Notes: generated by a model from the letters alone, not told the origin. Positions 8,595-17,361 are shown, counted from the first letter of the stretch. The stretch: 64,000 nt of DNA from CAVQGZ01 sp942491665 (GCA_942491665.1 CALOBR010000001.1:248001-312000); one strand, 5' to 3'. Made by a program: numbers and translations.

Positions 8595-8662
8595 AGACTA
8601 GGCCCGGGGTCGGACAAACGTCACCGCGAACCCGCGCCTGCTCCGTGCGCACCACGTATCCT
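8595..8662. promoter_or_regulatory. Divergent promoter pair, pspA and DUF3043 gene
   Basis: TAGTCT on the minus strand at 8595-8600 is six bases from the pspA ATG. TATCCT on the plus strand at 8657-8662 is seven bases from the ATG at 8670. Both fit -10 boxes of leaderless transcripts. No clear -35 elements were found. Confidence 0.55.
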
Positions 8663-8669
8663 GGCCGCG

Positions 8670-9266
8670 ATGTTCCGCCGACAGAGCTCCTCAGAGTCCG
8701 ACGCCGCTGCGTCGACGCCCGCGTCCGTGGCGGGCGACGCCACTGTTGGCGGCAAGGGCCGACCGACGCCCACTCGCAAGGAGGCAGAGGCGGCTCGCAA
8801 GGAGCGCGTCAAGCCCACGCTGAACAAGAGGCAGGCGCGCAAGAAGCAGAAGGAGCTCGCTCGCGCCGAGCGCGACACGACGTACAAGGCCATGCAGTCC
8901 GGCGACGAGAGCCACTTCCCGCGCCGCGACCAGGGCGAGGTGCGCCGCTACGTGCGAGACATGGTCGACGGCCGGCGGCTGCTCACCGAGTTCTTCCTGC
9001 CGGTGATGATCGGCATCCTGGCGCTGTCGCTGCTGCCGATCCCGGCGCTGGTGCAGACCATCACACTCGTGTGGCTGGTGGCCATCGCCCTCGTGTTCGC
9101 CGAGCTCGGGTGGTTGGGGTACCGGCTGCGCAAGGGCATCGCCGAGCGGTTCCCCAACGACACCAGCAAGGGCAACACCATGTACGGCGTGGTGCGGGCC
9201 ACCCAGATGCGCCGCCTACGCCTGCCGAAGCCGGCGGTGCGCCCCGGCCAGCCCCCGCGCGGCTGA
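8670..9266 (+). CDS. DUF3043 family membrane protein
   Basis: 198 residues. A long, highly charged, lysine- and arginine-rich N-terminal half (about 1-110) includes PTPTRKEAEAARKERVKP and the family's FPRRDQGEVRRYVRDMVD. Two membrane helices follow (about 114-130 and 136-153) and a basic tail. This matches the actinobacterial DUF3043 family, of unknown function. The ATG at 8670 is supported by the TATCCT box just upstream. Confidence 0.9.
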   Translation: MFRRQSSSESDAAASTPASVAGDATVGGKGRPTPTRKEAEAARKERVKPTLNKRQARKKQKELARAERDTTYKAMQSGDESHFPRRDQGEVRRYVRDMVDGRRLLTEFFLPVMIGILALSLLPIPALVQTITLVWLVAIALVFAELGWLGYRLRKGIAERFPNDTSKGNTMYGVVRATQMRRLRLPKPAVRPGQPPRG

Positions 9267-9321
9267 CGACGCATCGCTCGCCACCCAGCGCTGCCCGCGC
9301 TCGGTGGCTAGGGTCGAGCGC

Positions 9322-10335
9322 ATGGAGTTCCGATACCTTGGCCGGTCCGGCCTGAAGATCAGCGCGATCACCTACGGCAACTGGATCACCCACGGTGGCC
9401 AGGTGGACGACGGCACCGCGCAGGCCTGCGTGCAGGCTGCCCTCGATGCCGGAATCACGTCGTTCGACACGGCCGACGTCTACATGAACGGCGCCGCCGA
9501 GACCGTGCTGGGCAACGCGCTGGCCGCCGAGCGCCGCGAGTCCTTGGAGATCTTCACCAAGGTCTACTGGCCCACCGGGCCGGGCGGACCCAACGACATG
9601 GGGCTGGGCCGCAAGCATGTCCGCGAGTCGATCGACGCCTCGCTGCGCCGCCTGCGCACCGACTACGTCGACCTCTACCAGGCGCACCGCTTCGACACCG
9701 AGACCCCGCTCGAAGAGACGATGCAGGCCTTCGCGGACGTGGTGCGCGCCGGGAAGGCGCTCTACATCGGCGTGTCGGAGTGGACCGCCGACCAGATCCG
9801 CGCCGGGGCCGCGCTCGCGCGCGAGCTGCACGTGCCGTTCGTCTCCAGCCAGCCCCAGTACTCGATGCTGTGGCGAGTCATCGAGGACGAGGTCGTGCCT
9901 GCCTGCCGCGAGGAGGGGCTGTCGCAGATCGTCTGGTCGCCGGTCGCCCAAGGGGTGCTCACCGGCAAGTACCGGCCCGGGGAGCAGCCGCCCGCGGGGT
10001 CACGCGCGACCGACACGACCGGCGGCGGCGCGTCGTTCGTCAAGGGCTGGATGTCCGACGAGGTGCTCACGGCCGTCCAGGGCCTGTCCCTGGTCGCCGA
10101 GAAGATGGGTCTGAGCATGGCCCAGCTCGCCGTCGCGTGGGTGCTTCAGAACGACAACGTGGCCGCCGCCATCATCGGGGCGTCGCGTCCGGAGCAAGTG
10201 GCTGAGAACGTCGAGGCGGCCGGCGTGACCCTGCCCGCCGAGGTCATGACTGCGATCGACAACGCGCTGGGCGCCGCCGTCATCAGGGACCCCGCCATGA
10301 CGGCGGCGCGCGCGCCGCAGAAGCGTCCTGGCTGA
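9322..10335 (+). CDS. Aldo/keto reductase, K+-channel-beta-like subfamily
   Basis: 337 residues. A TIM-barrel NADP(H) oxidoreductase. The catalytic tetrad can be placed: Asp and Tyr in FDTADVYMNG, Lys in IFTKVYW and His in YQAHRFD. The C-terminal cofactor loop (AIIGASRPEQVAEN) is typical. Closest in pattern to the AKR6/YghZ-like group; the natural substrate is unknown. TAGGGT at 9309-9314 lies seven bases before the ATG, suggesting leaderless expression. It is followed by the cobalamin genes but has no obvious link to them. Confidence 0.93.
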   Translation: MEFRYLGRSGLKISAITYGNWITHGGQVDDGTAQACVQAALDAGITSFDTADVYMNGAAETVLGNALAAERRESLEIFTKVYWPTGPGGPNDMGLGRKHVRESIDASLRRLRTDYVDLYQAHRFDTETPLEETMQAFADVVRAGKALYIGVSEWTADQIRAGAALARELHVPFVSSQPQYSMLWRVIEDEVVPACREEGLSQIVWSPVAQGVLTGKYRPGEQPPAGSRATDTTGGGASFVKGWMSDEVLTAVQGLSLVAEKMGLSMAQLAVAWVLQNDNVAAAIIGASRPEQVAENVEAAGVTLPAEVMTAIDNALGAAVIRDPAMTAARAPQKRPG

Positions 10336-10360
10336 GCGGGTTTCGTAGGCTGCGACGCTC

Positions 10361-11734
10361 GTGGAGGTCGTGCTGCTGGGCAGTGGCTCGGCAGACGGCT
10401 GGCCGAACCCCTTCTGCCGGTGCGCCTCGTGCCAGGCCCAGCGCGCCGACCGGCGCCGCCGAGTCAGCACGTCGGCCCTCGTCGACGCCCGCCTGCTGCT
10501 CGACCTGGGCCCCGACACGGCCCGTCAGGCCGAGATGCTCGGCATCGACCTCAGCGGCGTGCGTGACGTCCTGGTCACGCACGCCCACCCTGACCACCTC
10601 GCTCCGGCGACGCTGCTGTGGCGCACCTGGGCCACCGGCGGCGCGCCGGTCACCGTGCACGGACCGCAGACGGTGGTCGACGAGGTGCAGCGCTGGTTCG
10701 CCGACGACCCCACGGTGACCGCGTGGGTTCTGCAGGCCGGTGACGAGGTGGAGATAGCCGGCCTGACGGTGCGCGCGCTGCCCGCCGTCCACGAGGTTGC
10801 GACGCTGCTCTACGACGTCACCGATGCTGCCGGGTCGAGGCTGCTGTACGCCACCGACACCGGTCCCCTGCCCGCCGACACCCTGGCCGGCTGCGCAGGA
10901 CGTGCGTACGACCTCGCCCTCGTCGAGCAGACGTTCGGCCGGCACACCGCTCACGCCACGCAGCACCTCGACCTGGTCACGTTCCCTCGCGTGCTCGCTG
11001 CGCTTCGCGCCAACGGTGCCCTCACCGACCGCTCGCGCGTGCTCGCCGTCCACCTGAGCCACCACAACCCGCCCGAGGACGAGCTCGCCACGGTGCTTGC
11101 CCGGTGGGGCGCCGCACCAGGGAACGACGGCATGCGGGTCGTGATCCAGCCCCACCCCACCGGTGCCCCTGGCGCAGACAGCCGGTCTGGCGAACGACCC
11201 CAGCGCGTGCTGGTGCTCGGTGGCACCCGCTCGGGCAAGAGCGCGCTGGCCGAGTCGCTGCTCGCCGACGTCGGACAGGTCACCTACGTGGCAACCGGGG
11301 GCGAACGCCTCGACGACCCCGACTGGCGCGCCCGCGTCGAGAGCCACCAGGCACGACGCCCCGAAGGGTGGACCACCGAGTCGAGCACCGACCTGGAGGG
11401 GCTGCTGCGCACCGATGGCCCCCCACTGCTGATCGACTGCCTCACGCTCTGGCTGACGGCCGTCATGGACGACGCCGCGGCCTGGGACGAGTCGACCTGG
11501 CAGGCCACGGGTCGCGCCCGCGTGACGGCCCAGGTGGACGCGCTCCTGGCCGCATGGCGCACGACCGCCCGGCGGGTCGTCGCGGTGAGCAACGAGACCG
11601 GGTCGGGCGTGGTGCCCGACACCTGGGCCGGCCGGGTCTTCCGCGACGAGATGGGACGCCTCAACACCCGCCTGGCCGCCGAGTGCGACGCGGTGTCGCT
11701 GGTGGTCGCCGGGCTCGAGAGTCCGCTGCGGTGA
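10361..11734 (+). CDS. cobU: Fusion of MBL-fold hydrolase and CobU (cobinamide kinase/guanylyltransferase)
   Basis: 457 residues in one open frame. Residues 1 to about 270 are a metallo-beta-lactamase-fold domain with THAHPDH (His74, His76, Asp78, His79) and an N-terminal CRCASC cysteine motif (Cys19, 21, 24) like the zinc site of PhnP-type phosphodiesterases. Residues about 280-457 are CobU: VLVLGGTRSGKSALAESL (P-loop), DCLTLWLT and SNETGSGVVPD. CobU phosphorylates adenosylcobinamide and converts it to the GDP derivative. TAGGCT at 10346-10351 precedes the GTG by nine bases. cobS overlaps the stop by four bases. What the MBL half does for B12 synthesis is unknown. Confidence 0.92.
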   Translation: MEVVLLGSGSADGWPNPFCRCASCQAQRADRRRRVSTSALVDARLLLDLGPDTARQAEMLGIDLSGVRDVLVTHAHPDHLAPATLLWRTWATGGAPVTVHGPQTVVDEVQRWFADDPTVTAWVLQAGDEVEIAGLTVRALPAVHEVATLLYDVTDAAGSRLLYATDTGPLPADTLAGCAGRAYDLALVEQTFGRHTAHATQHLDLVTFPRVLAALRANGALTDRSRVLAVHLSHHNPPEDELATVLARWGAAPGNDGMRVVIQPHPTGAPGADSRSGERPQRVLVLGGTRSGKSALAESLLADVGQVTYVATGGERLDDPDWRARVESHQARRPEGWTTESSTDLEGLLRTDGPPLLIDCLTLWLTAVMDDAAAWDESTWQATGRARVTAQVDALLAAWRTTARRVVAVSNETGSGVVPDTWAGRVFRDEMGRLNTRLAAECDAVSLVVAGLESPLR

Positions 11735-12495
11735 CCGACGCCGTCCGCCTGGCCGTCGGCACGTTCACCCGGGTGCCCGTCGCGCCGCCCCGCACCGTCG
11801 ACAGGCGCGTCGCCGGCGCCGCCATGCTGCTCGCGCCGGTCACCGGGCTGGCCCTGGCGGTGCTGCCGGCCCTGCTCGTGCTTGCCGTTGCCGCAGCGGA
11901 CGGCCCAGCCCTGCTGGCGGCCGCGCTCGCCATCGCAGCCCTGGCCTGGCTCACGCGTGGGCTGCACCTGGACGGCCTTGCCGACGTGGCCGACGCGCTC
12001 GGCAGCGGCGTGGAGCCCCCTCGAGCCCGCGCCGTCATGAAGGACCCGTCCGTCGGCGCCTTCGGGGTCATGACCCTCGTCCTCGTGCTCGTCGTGCAGG
12101 TCGTGGCCCTCGGGTCGGCCAGCGAGCCCAGCGACGCCGCGTTCGCGCTGGTGGTCGCCGTGGTGACGGGCCGCCTCAGCGTCGTGCTCGCGTGCGTGGC
12201 GGGGGTGCCGGCGGCCACCTCGTCCGGCCTCGGCTCGACGGTCGCGGGCACCGTCACGCGGGTCTCGGCCGCACTGCTCACGCTCACCGTGCTGGTCGCG
12301 GTCGCACTGGCGGCGTGGCTCGTGGGCCTCGGGCCGGTGGCCATGTGGCCGGCCGCGGTCGTGATCGGGCTGGTTGCCGGTGCAGCGCTGACCTCGACCT
12401 GCGTGCGGCGCCTCGGCGGGGTCAGCGGCGACGTGCTCGGCGCGTCGCTGGAGACGGCCACGACCGCCGTCCTCGTCGTCGCCGCGCTCGCGTAG
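11731..12495 (+). CDS. cobS: Adenosylcobinamide-GDP ribazoletransferase (CobS)
   Basis: 254 residues, an integral membrane enzyme that joins adenosylcobinamide-GDP to alpha-ribazole. The signature RGLHLDGLADVADALG (about 72-87), with its metal-binding Asp residues, is followed by RARAVMKDPSVGAFG. About six hydrophobic helices span the rest. GTG at 11731 overlaps the stop of the MBL-CobU gene (GTGA), so the two steps before ring assembly are translationally coupled. Together with CobU and CobT this completes nucleotide-loop assembly. Confidence 0.95.
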   Translation: MTDAVRLAVGTFTRVPVAPPRTVDRRVAGAAMLLAPVTGLALAVLPALLVLAVAAADGPALLAAALAIAALAWLTRGLHLDGLADVADALGSGVEPPRARAVMKDPSVGAFGVMTLVLVLVVQVVALGSASEPSDAAFALVVAVVTGRLSVVLACVAGVPAATSSGLGSTVAGTVTRVSAALLTLTVLVAVALAAWLVGLGPVAMWPAAVVIGLVAGAALTSTCVRRLGGVSGDVLGASLETATTAVLVVAALA

Positions 12496-12523
12496 TGCCG
12501 ACTCGGGCCGCGACGACTGCCTG

Positions 12524-12748
12524 CTAGCCGCTTGCCGGGTGCAGGCTCATCGGCCCGTACACCTTGCGGTCACCGTCGAACAGGCTCACCTGGTCGACCC
12601 CGGCTGCCAGCAGCTCACGCCACGACTCGCCGATGAACGTCTCGGCATCGGCCTGGCTCACGAAGCTGCCCGGCGCCGGCGCGCTCGGCGGCGGCTCGGA
12701 GCCGTCCACGCTCATGTACGACCATCGCCACGTCCCGGTTGCTGCCAC
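12524..12748 (-). CDS. Small conserved hypothetical protein
   Basis: 74 residues from the GTG at 12748. The pattern resembles a family of short actinobacterial proteins: an aromatic N-terminus (TWRWSYMS), a Ser/Pro linker, then SQADAETFIGESWRELLAAG and a closing VYGPMSLHP. I know no function. An ATG at 12793 would add 15 residues but would place the start inside the riboswitch region on the other strand. A TACGTT box six bases before the GTG favours the shorter form. It ends convergent to cobS. Confidence 0.72.
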   Translation of the reverse strand: MAATGTWRWSYMSVDGSEPPPSAPAPGSFVSQADAETFIGESWRELLAAGVDQVSLFDGDRKVYGPMSLHPASG

Positions 12749-12754
12749 GCGACA

Positions 12755-12760
12755 AACGTA
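12755..12760 (-). promoter_or_regulatory. -10 box deciding the start of the small hypothetical gene
   Basis: TACGTT on the minus strand lies six bases before the GTG at 12748, the spacing expected for a leaderless mRNA. Confidence 0.45.
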
Positions 12761-12784
12761 ATGGTCGAACGACCTTTGACGCAG

Positions 12785-12935
12785 GCGGGGCATGCGTGGG
12801 AACCTTCGCTCACCTCACGACTACGGCAGGGGAAGTCGGTCGGACGCCGACGCTGACCCGCAACCGTAGGCCGCCCACCAGCACCGCTGGTGGCCATCGC
12901 GGCGAGCCGGAGCACCGGTCGAAGTCGTCAGGCTC
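12785..12935 (+). promoter_or_regulatory. Cobalamin riboswitch aptamer
   Basis: The conserved cobalamin-aptamer blocks appear in order: GGGGAAGTCGGTC (12829-12841), CGCTGACCCGCAACCGTA (12851-12868) and the B12 box GCGAGCCGGAGCACCGGTC (12902-12920). It lies 130 bases upstream of the secreted-protein/ECF transporter operon. Adenosylcobalamin binding is expected to repress that operon. Boundaries are approximate. Confidence 0.9.
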
Positions 12936-12977
12936 CACCGATGTCCCGTCGAGGTCTGCGGGACGGAGCCGGTCCGA

Positions 12978-13015
12978 CGGACCGCTCGAGTCGCCCCGGC
13001 GAGCGAGCGCGTCCG
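12978..13015 (+). terminator. Expression-platform hairpin of the cobalamin riboswitch
   Basis: CGGACCGCTCG (12978-12988) pairs imperfectly with CGAGCGCGTCCG (13004-13015), with an inner TCGCC/GGCGA stem. It lies between the aptamer and the ribosome binding site at about 13051. There is no clear U-run, so it may act by termination or by controlling access to the start region. Confidence 0.5.
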
Positions 13016-13062
13016 GTGGAGCACCTCCGTCACGCGGGACCTGCAGATCCGAGAGGAACCGC

Positions 13063-13740
13063 ATGGCCCGCTCCATGACTCGCCTGATCGTCGCCCTCGC
13101 GTTCGTCGTCGGCAGCGTCGCTCTGGCTGCCCCCGCGAACGCCGAGGCCTTCCGCTACTGGGGCTACTACGCCTGGGCGGGCGACGCCTGGGTCTTCGCC
13201 GAGGCGGGGCCCAGCGAGGCGATCCCGGCTGACGGCAGCGTCGAGGGCTGGCGGTTCGCCACCGCGGACGAGGCCTCCACGCGCTACCCACGGGCGGCCG
13301 GTGACTTCGAGCAGCTCTGCGGCAGTGTCCCGGCCGAGGACGGCACGAAGCGGGTCGGCGTCGTCATCGACTACGGAACCGTCGATGACGCCCCGGACGG
13401 CAACACCGTCCCCGCTGCGCGCGGGGCGTGTGCGCAGGTGCCCGAGGACGCCTCGGGGTCGGGGGTGCTGGCCGCAGTCGCCGAGCTACGGCTCGGTGAC
13501 GGCGGATTCGTCTGTGGCGTGGACGGCTACCCCACCGACGGATGCGGCGACCCGGTGGAGGGCGAGGCCCCGTCCGGCGACGAGGCTGCGGTCGAGCTCG
13601 AGCTCGCCACCAGCACCGACGCCGGTTCTGCCACGAATTGGACAGGGGCGCTCATCGGAGTCGTCGCCGTGGCTGTCGTGGCGACCGCCGGCGTCGCCAT
13701 CGCCCGCCGCCGCTCCCCAGACGACATCGCCGACGCGTGA
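13063..13740 (+). CDS. Secreted, C-terminally anchored protein of the SCO2322-like family
   Basis: 225 residues. A signal peptide (about 1-27, cleavage near APANAEA) leads into an extracellular domain opening with FRYWGYYAW. Four Cys follow the signal peptide (CGS, GACAQ, CGVDGYPTDGC and nearby), which could form disulfides. A single helix (about 193-213) and an RRR tail would anchor it. GAGAGGA precedes the ATG. It is the first gene after the riboswitch and overlaps the T component, which suggests a surface accessory of the ECF transporter. Family assignment is from recall of the actinobacterial SCO2322 group. Confidence 0.75.
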   Translation: MARSMTRLIVALAFVVGSVALAAPANAEAFRYWGYYAWAGDAWVFAEAGPSEAIPADGSVEGWRFATADEASTRYPRAAGDFEQLCGSVPAEDGTKRVGVVIDYGTVDDAPDGNTVPAARGACAQVPEDASGSGVLAAVAELRLGDGGFVCGVDGYPTDGCGDPVEGEAPSGDEAAVELELATSTDAGSATNWTGALIGVVAVAVVATAGVAIARRRSPDDIADA

Positions 13741-14888
13741 GCATCAGCGGCCGGTACCAGCAGGCGTGGGAACCACGTCTGCTGCACCCGGCTGCCTGGT
13801 GGGTGTGGGCGCTGGGGCTGGTGACCGCCGCGACGCGCACGACGAACCCGTTCGTGCTGCTGCTGATCATCGCGGTTGCCGCGCTGGTGGTGGCGTCGCG
13901 GCGCACGGCCTCCCCATGGTCGCGCTCGTTCGTCGCCTTCCTGGGCCTCGGTGCCGCGCTGCTGGTCGTACGGCTCGTGTTCACCGCGCTGGTGCTCGAC
14001 ACGGTGCCGGGGACGACGGTGCTCGTCACGCTGCCCGAGGTCGGGCTGCCCGCAGCGCTCGCCGGCATCCGCCTCGGTGGGTCGGTGACGGCCGAGAGCA
14101 TGCTGTTCGCCCTCTACCAGGGTTTGCAGCTGCTGGCCGTGCTGGCGGCAGTCGGCGCCGCGAACGCTCTCGCCGATCCGCGTCGGCTGCTCAAGACCGT
14201 GCCCGGGGCTCTCTACGAGGTCGGGGTCGCACTGGTCGTCGCGCTCACCTACATGCCGCGCCTGGTCGAGGACGCCGTGCGGGTCCGCAAGGCCCAGCAG
14301 CTGCGTGGGCGCCCGCCCCGCGGTGTGCGCGCAGTGGCGCGCACCGCCGTCCCAGTCCTGGAGGGCGGGCTCGCCAGCTCGATCGACCTGGCAGCGGCGA
14401 TGGACTCCCGTGGCTTCGCCCGGGCCGGTGACCAACCGGTGCGCTGGCGTCGCGCCTCCGCTGCGCTGGTGCTGCTCGGCCTCGTCGGCGTGCTGATCGC
14501 CCTGTTCGCCCTGCTCGGCGGGGGGCTGCTTCCGCTGGCTGGGCTCCCGCTGCTGGCCGTCAGCGTCGTCGTCGCCCTCGGCGGCTCGCTGATGGCAGGA
14601 CGCCGGTCGAGGCGCACGCGCTACCGGCCCGACCCGTGGCTGGCACCGGAGTGGCTGACCTCGGCGGCCGGCGTCGCGACGGCCGTGGGCGTCACGCTCG
14701 CCGCTGGGGCCATGCCGGTGGCGATGAACCCGGCCGGGCTCCTTCCGTTGGTGGCACCGAGCCTCCCCACGTCCGTGCTGCTGGTCGTGCTGGTGGCGGC
14801 ATCCCCTGCCGTCCTTACCCCCGCTCCGCCCACCCCAGCCACTCCCCTGCGCGGCCGAACCAGTGCGCCGGCGGAGGTGCTCGCATGA
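13737..14888 (+). CDS. ECF transporter transmembrane (T) component, CbiQ/EcfT family
   Basis: 383 residues. The energy-coupling subunit that links the ATPases to the substrate-binding S component. Several hydrophobic helices flank the cytosolic coupling region, where the two Ala-Arg-Gly-like motifs are seen as RKAQQLRGR and MDSRGFARAG. The C-terminus is extended by about 90 hydrophobic residues compared with minimal EcfT proteins. GTG at 13737 overlaps the previous stop (GTGA), and the stop overlaps the ATPase start. Confidence 0.9.
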   Translation: MSISGRYQQAWEPRLLHPAAWWVWALGLVTAATRTTNPFVLLLIIAVAALVVASRRTASPWSRSFVAFLGLGAALLVVRLVFTALVLDTVPGTTVLVTLPEVGLPAALAGIRLGGSVTAESMLFALYQGLQLLAVLAAVGAANALADPRRLLKTVPGALYEVGVALVVALTYMPRLVEDAVRVRKAQQLRGRPPRGVRAVARTAVPVLEGGLASSIDLAAAMDSRGFARAGDQPVRWRRASAALVLLGLVGVLIALFALLGGGLLPLAGLPLLAVSVVVALGGSLMAGRRSRRTRYRPDPWLAPEWLTSAAGVATAVGVTLAAGAMPVAMNPAGLLPLVAPSLPTSVLLVVLVAASPAVLTPAPPTPATPLRGRTSAPAEVLA

Positions 14889-16510
14889 TCCGCTTCGACG
14901 ACGTCACCATCACCTATCCCGGCGCGGGCGCGCCGACGCTCTCCCACGTCGACCTCACCGTGGCCGAGGGCGAGATGTGCTTGGTGGTGGGACCGACAGG
15001 CACCGGCAAGTCCACGCTGCTGCGGGCGGTCAACGGGCTGGTGCCCCACTTCACCGGCGGCACACTAGCCGGCACGGTCGCCGTCGACGGCCGCTCCACC
15101 CGGGCCCACCGTCCGCGCGACCTCGCCGACGTGGTCGGGCTCGTGCTCCAAGACCCTACGTCCGGGTTCGTCGCCGACGTCGTCGAGGACGAGCTCGCGT
15201 TCGGCATGGAGTGGCTCGGCCTGGCCCCAGCCGTCATGCGACGCCGCGTCGAGGAGACGCTGGACCTTCTCGGCCTCACCGAGCTGCGCCACCGACCGCT
15301 GGGAACGCTGTCGGGCGGGCAGCGCCAGCGCGTGGCCATCGGCGCGGCGCTCACCGTGCACCCCCGGGTGCTGGTGCTGGACGAGCCCACCTCGGCACTC
15401 GACCCCCAGGGCGCCGAGGACGTGCTGGCCGCGCTGCAGCGCCTCGTCCACGACCTCGGGCTCACCGTGCTGGTGGCCGAGCACCGGCTCGAACGGGTCG
15501 TGCAGTACGCCGACCGAGTGGTCGAGCTCAGCGAGCACGGGACGCTGCGAGCCGGCGACCCGGTGCCGATGATGAGCACCTGCCAGGTCGCCCCACCCGT
15601 CGTCGAGCTGGGACGCCTGGCCGGGTGGAGCCCGCTCCCGCTGTCGGTGCGCGACGCCCGCCGCCACGCCGGCGACCTGCGGCGACGCCTGGGTGCTCTC
15701 GACACGCTGGCTCCGGCTGCCGGCCGAGCACCGGAGCACGCCCTGTCGCTCCCCGTCGCCGAGGTCACCGACCTGCGGCTGCGCTACGGCGACGTCACGG
15801 CTCTGCGCGGCGTGTCGATGCAGGTCCGTCCAGGGGAGGTGATGGCGGTCATGGGACGCAACGGCGCCGGCAAGTCGAGCCTGCTCTCGTGCCTGGCGGG
15901 GCTGGCCCGCCCCCAGACCGGACGGATCAGTGTCGGAGGCCTCGACCCGCGCCGCGCGTCGCCGGAGACCATGGTGGCGACCGTCGGGCTGGTGCCGCAA
16001 CAACCCGGCGACCTGCTGTACGCCACGTCGGTGACCGACGAGTGCACGACCGCCGACCAGGACGCCGGTCGAGCTGTCGGTGCCACCCGCCGAGTGCTCG
16101 CCGAGATGGCTCCGGACGTCGACGTCGCGCTGCACCCTCGTGACTTGTCCGAGGGCCAGCGCCTGCTGCTGGCGCTCAGCATCGTCCTTGCCTCCGAGCC
16201 GGCGCTGCTGTTGCTCGACGAACCGACCCGTGGGCTGGACTACCACGCCAAACGTCGCCTGATCGACGCGCTGCAACGGCTGGTCACCAACGGGCACGCC
16301 GTCATCCTCGCCACCCACGACGTCGAGCTGGTCGCCGAGGTGTGCTCCCGGGTGGCCATCCTGGCCGACGGGGACGTCGTCACCGACGGCCCAGCCGCCG
16401 ACGTGCTGGCCTCGTCGCCGGCTTTCGCCCCCCAGGTCGCCAAGGTGCTCGCGCCGCAGCCGTGGCTCTCGGTGCGCCAGGTTGCCGACGCGTTGGAGCT
16501 GGCCGGATGA
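14885..16510 (+). CDS. ECF transporter ATPase, fused A-A' subunits
   Basis: 541 residues with two complete ABC domains. Domain 1 has Walker A GPTGTGKSTLL (near 40), signature LSGGQRQRVAIG and Walker B VLVLDEPTSALD. Domain 2 has GRNGAGKSSLL, a signature changed to LSEGQRLLLALS, and LLLLDEPTRGLD. In most ECF systems the two ATPases are separate polypeptides; a fused pair is usual in some actinobacteria. The four-base overlaps on both sides show it belongs to the riboswitch-controlled operon. Confidence 0.95.
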   Translation: MIRFDDVTITYPGAGAPTLSHVDLTVAEGEMCLVVGPTGTGKSTLLRAVNGLVPHFTGGTLAGTVAVDGRSTRAHRPRDLADVVGLVLQDPTSGFVADVVEDELAFGMEWLGLAPAVMRRRVEETLDLLGLTELRHRPLGTLSGGQRQRVAIGAALTVHPRVLVLDEPTSALDPQGAEDVLAALQRLVHDLGLTVLVAEHRLERVVQYADRVVELSEHGTLRAGDPVPMMSTCQVAPPVVELGRLAGWSPLPLSVRDARRHAGDLRRRLGALDTLAPAAGRAPEHALSLPVAEVTDLRLRYGDVTALRGVSMQVRPGEVMAVMGRNGAGKSSLLSCLAGLARPQTGRISVGGLDPRRASPETMVATVGLVPQQPGDLLYATSVTDECTTADQDAGRAVGATRRVLAEMAPDVDVALHPRDLSEGQRLLLALSIVLASEPALLLLDEPTRGLDYHAKRRLIDALQRLVTNGHAVILATHDVELVAEVCSRVAILADGDVVTDGPAADVLASSPAFAPQVAKVLAPQPWLSVRQVADALELAG

Positions 16511-17361
16511 CCGCGACCCTCCCCGCCCGCACCGAGCCGCGTACCGCCCGTGGCCGTAGCAGCCTGCGACTGAGCCGGCGCAGCGCGGTCGTCATCGCCC
16601 TGGTGTCCCTCGTCGGTCTGGTCGCGTTCGTCTGGCCGCTCGTCGTAGCCCCGGAGTCCGGGCTTGCCCACTCCACCGACGGGCCGTGGCTGTTCGTCGC
16701 GCTCGTCCCGCTGCTGCTGCTGGTGATGGTCGCCGAGATTGCCGACGGCGGGATCGACGCGAAGGCCGTGGCGATGCTGGGCGTGCTCGCTGCTGTCGGA
16801 GCCGGCCTGCGGGTGCTCGGAGCGGGGATGGCGCCGCTGGAACCGCTGTTCTTCTTGCTCATCGTGGCTGGACGGGCCTTCGGCCCGGCGTTCGGGTTCG
16901 TGTTCGGCAGCCTCACGCTGGTGGCTGGCGCGCTGCTGACCGGCGGCGTGGGTCCGTGGCTGCCATTCCAGATGCTCGGCGCCGCCTGGGTCGCCCTCGG
17001 GGCCGGGCTGCTGCCCCGTGTGCGCCCCCGCGCCGAGCGGTGGCTGCTTGCCGCCTACGGCGTGATCGCCTCGTTGATGTACGGGGTGTTGCTTGACCTC
17101 TGGTTCTGGCCGTTCCTCGCCACCGCAGCCGGCGGCACCGACCTGGCCTACGAAGCGGGTGCGCCACTCGCGGAGAACATCTCCCGGTTCATGGTGTTCC
17201 ACCTGCTCACCGGGTTGGGCTGGGACATCCCGCGAGCGGCCCTCACCGGCGTGCTGTGCCTGCTGGCCGGCCCGGCGGTGCTGACGGGGCTGCGCCGAGC
17301 GGCGCGCCGGGCGGCATTCACCGAGTCGGCCACGTTCACCGGGCCTGGGCGCACGCCGTGA
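16507..17361 (+). CDS. ECF transporter S component (probable substrate-binding membrane protein)
   Basis: 284 residues. A basic cytosolic tail of about 30 residues precedes six to seven membrane helices, including AGRAFGPAFGFVFGSLTLVAG, which resembles S-component loops, and YGVLLDLWFWPF. The position between the fused ATPase and cobT, behind a cobalamin riboswitch, implies cobalamin, cobinamide or another B12 precursor as cargo. Cobalt is less likely because no CbiM/CbiN proteins are present. Substrate is inference. Confidence 0.8.
   Translation: MTATLPARTEPRTARGRSSLRLSRRSAVVIALVSLVGLVAFVWPLVVAPESGLAHSTDGPWLFVALVPLLLLVMVAEIADGGIDAKAVAMLGVLAAVGAGLRVLGAGMAPLEPLFFLLIVAGRAFGPAFGFVFGSLTLVAGALLTGGVGPWLPFQMLGAAWVALGAGLLPRVRPRAERWLLAAYGVIASLMYGVLLDLWFWPFLATAAGGTDLAYEAGAPLAENISRFMVFHLLTGLGWDIPRAALTGVLCLLAGPAVLTGLRRAARRAAFTESATFTGPGRTP

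Noticed and set aside
12739..13062. N-terminal extension of the secreted protein through the riboswitch.
   Set aside because: The signal peptide starts at 13063 with a good binding site, and the upstream part is the aptamer.
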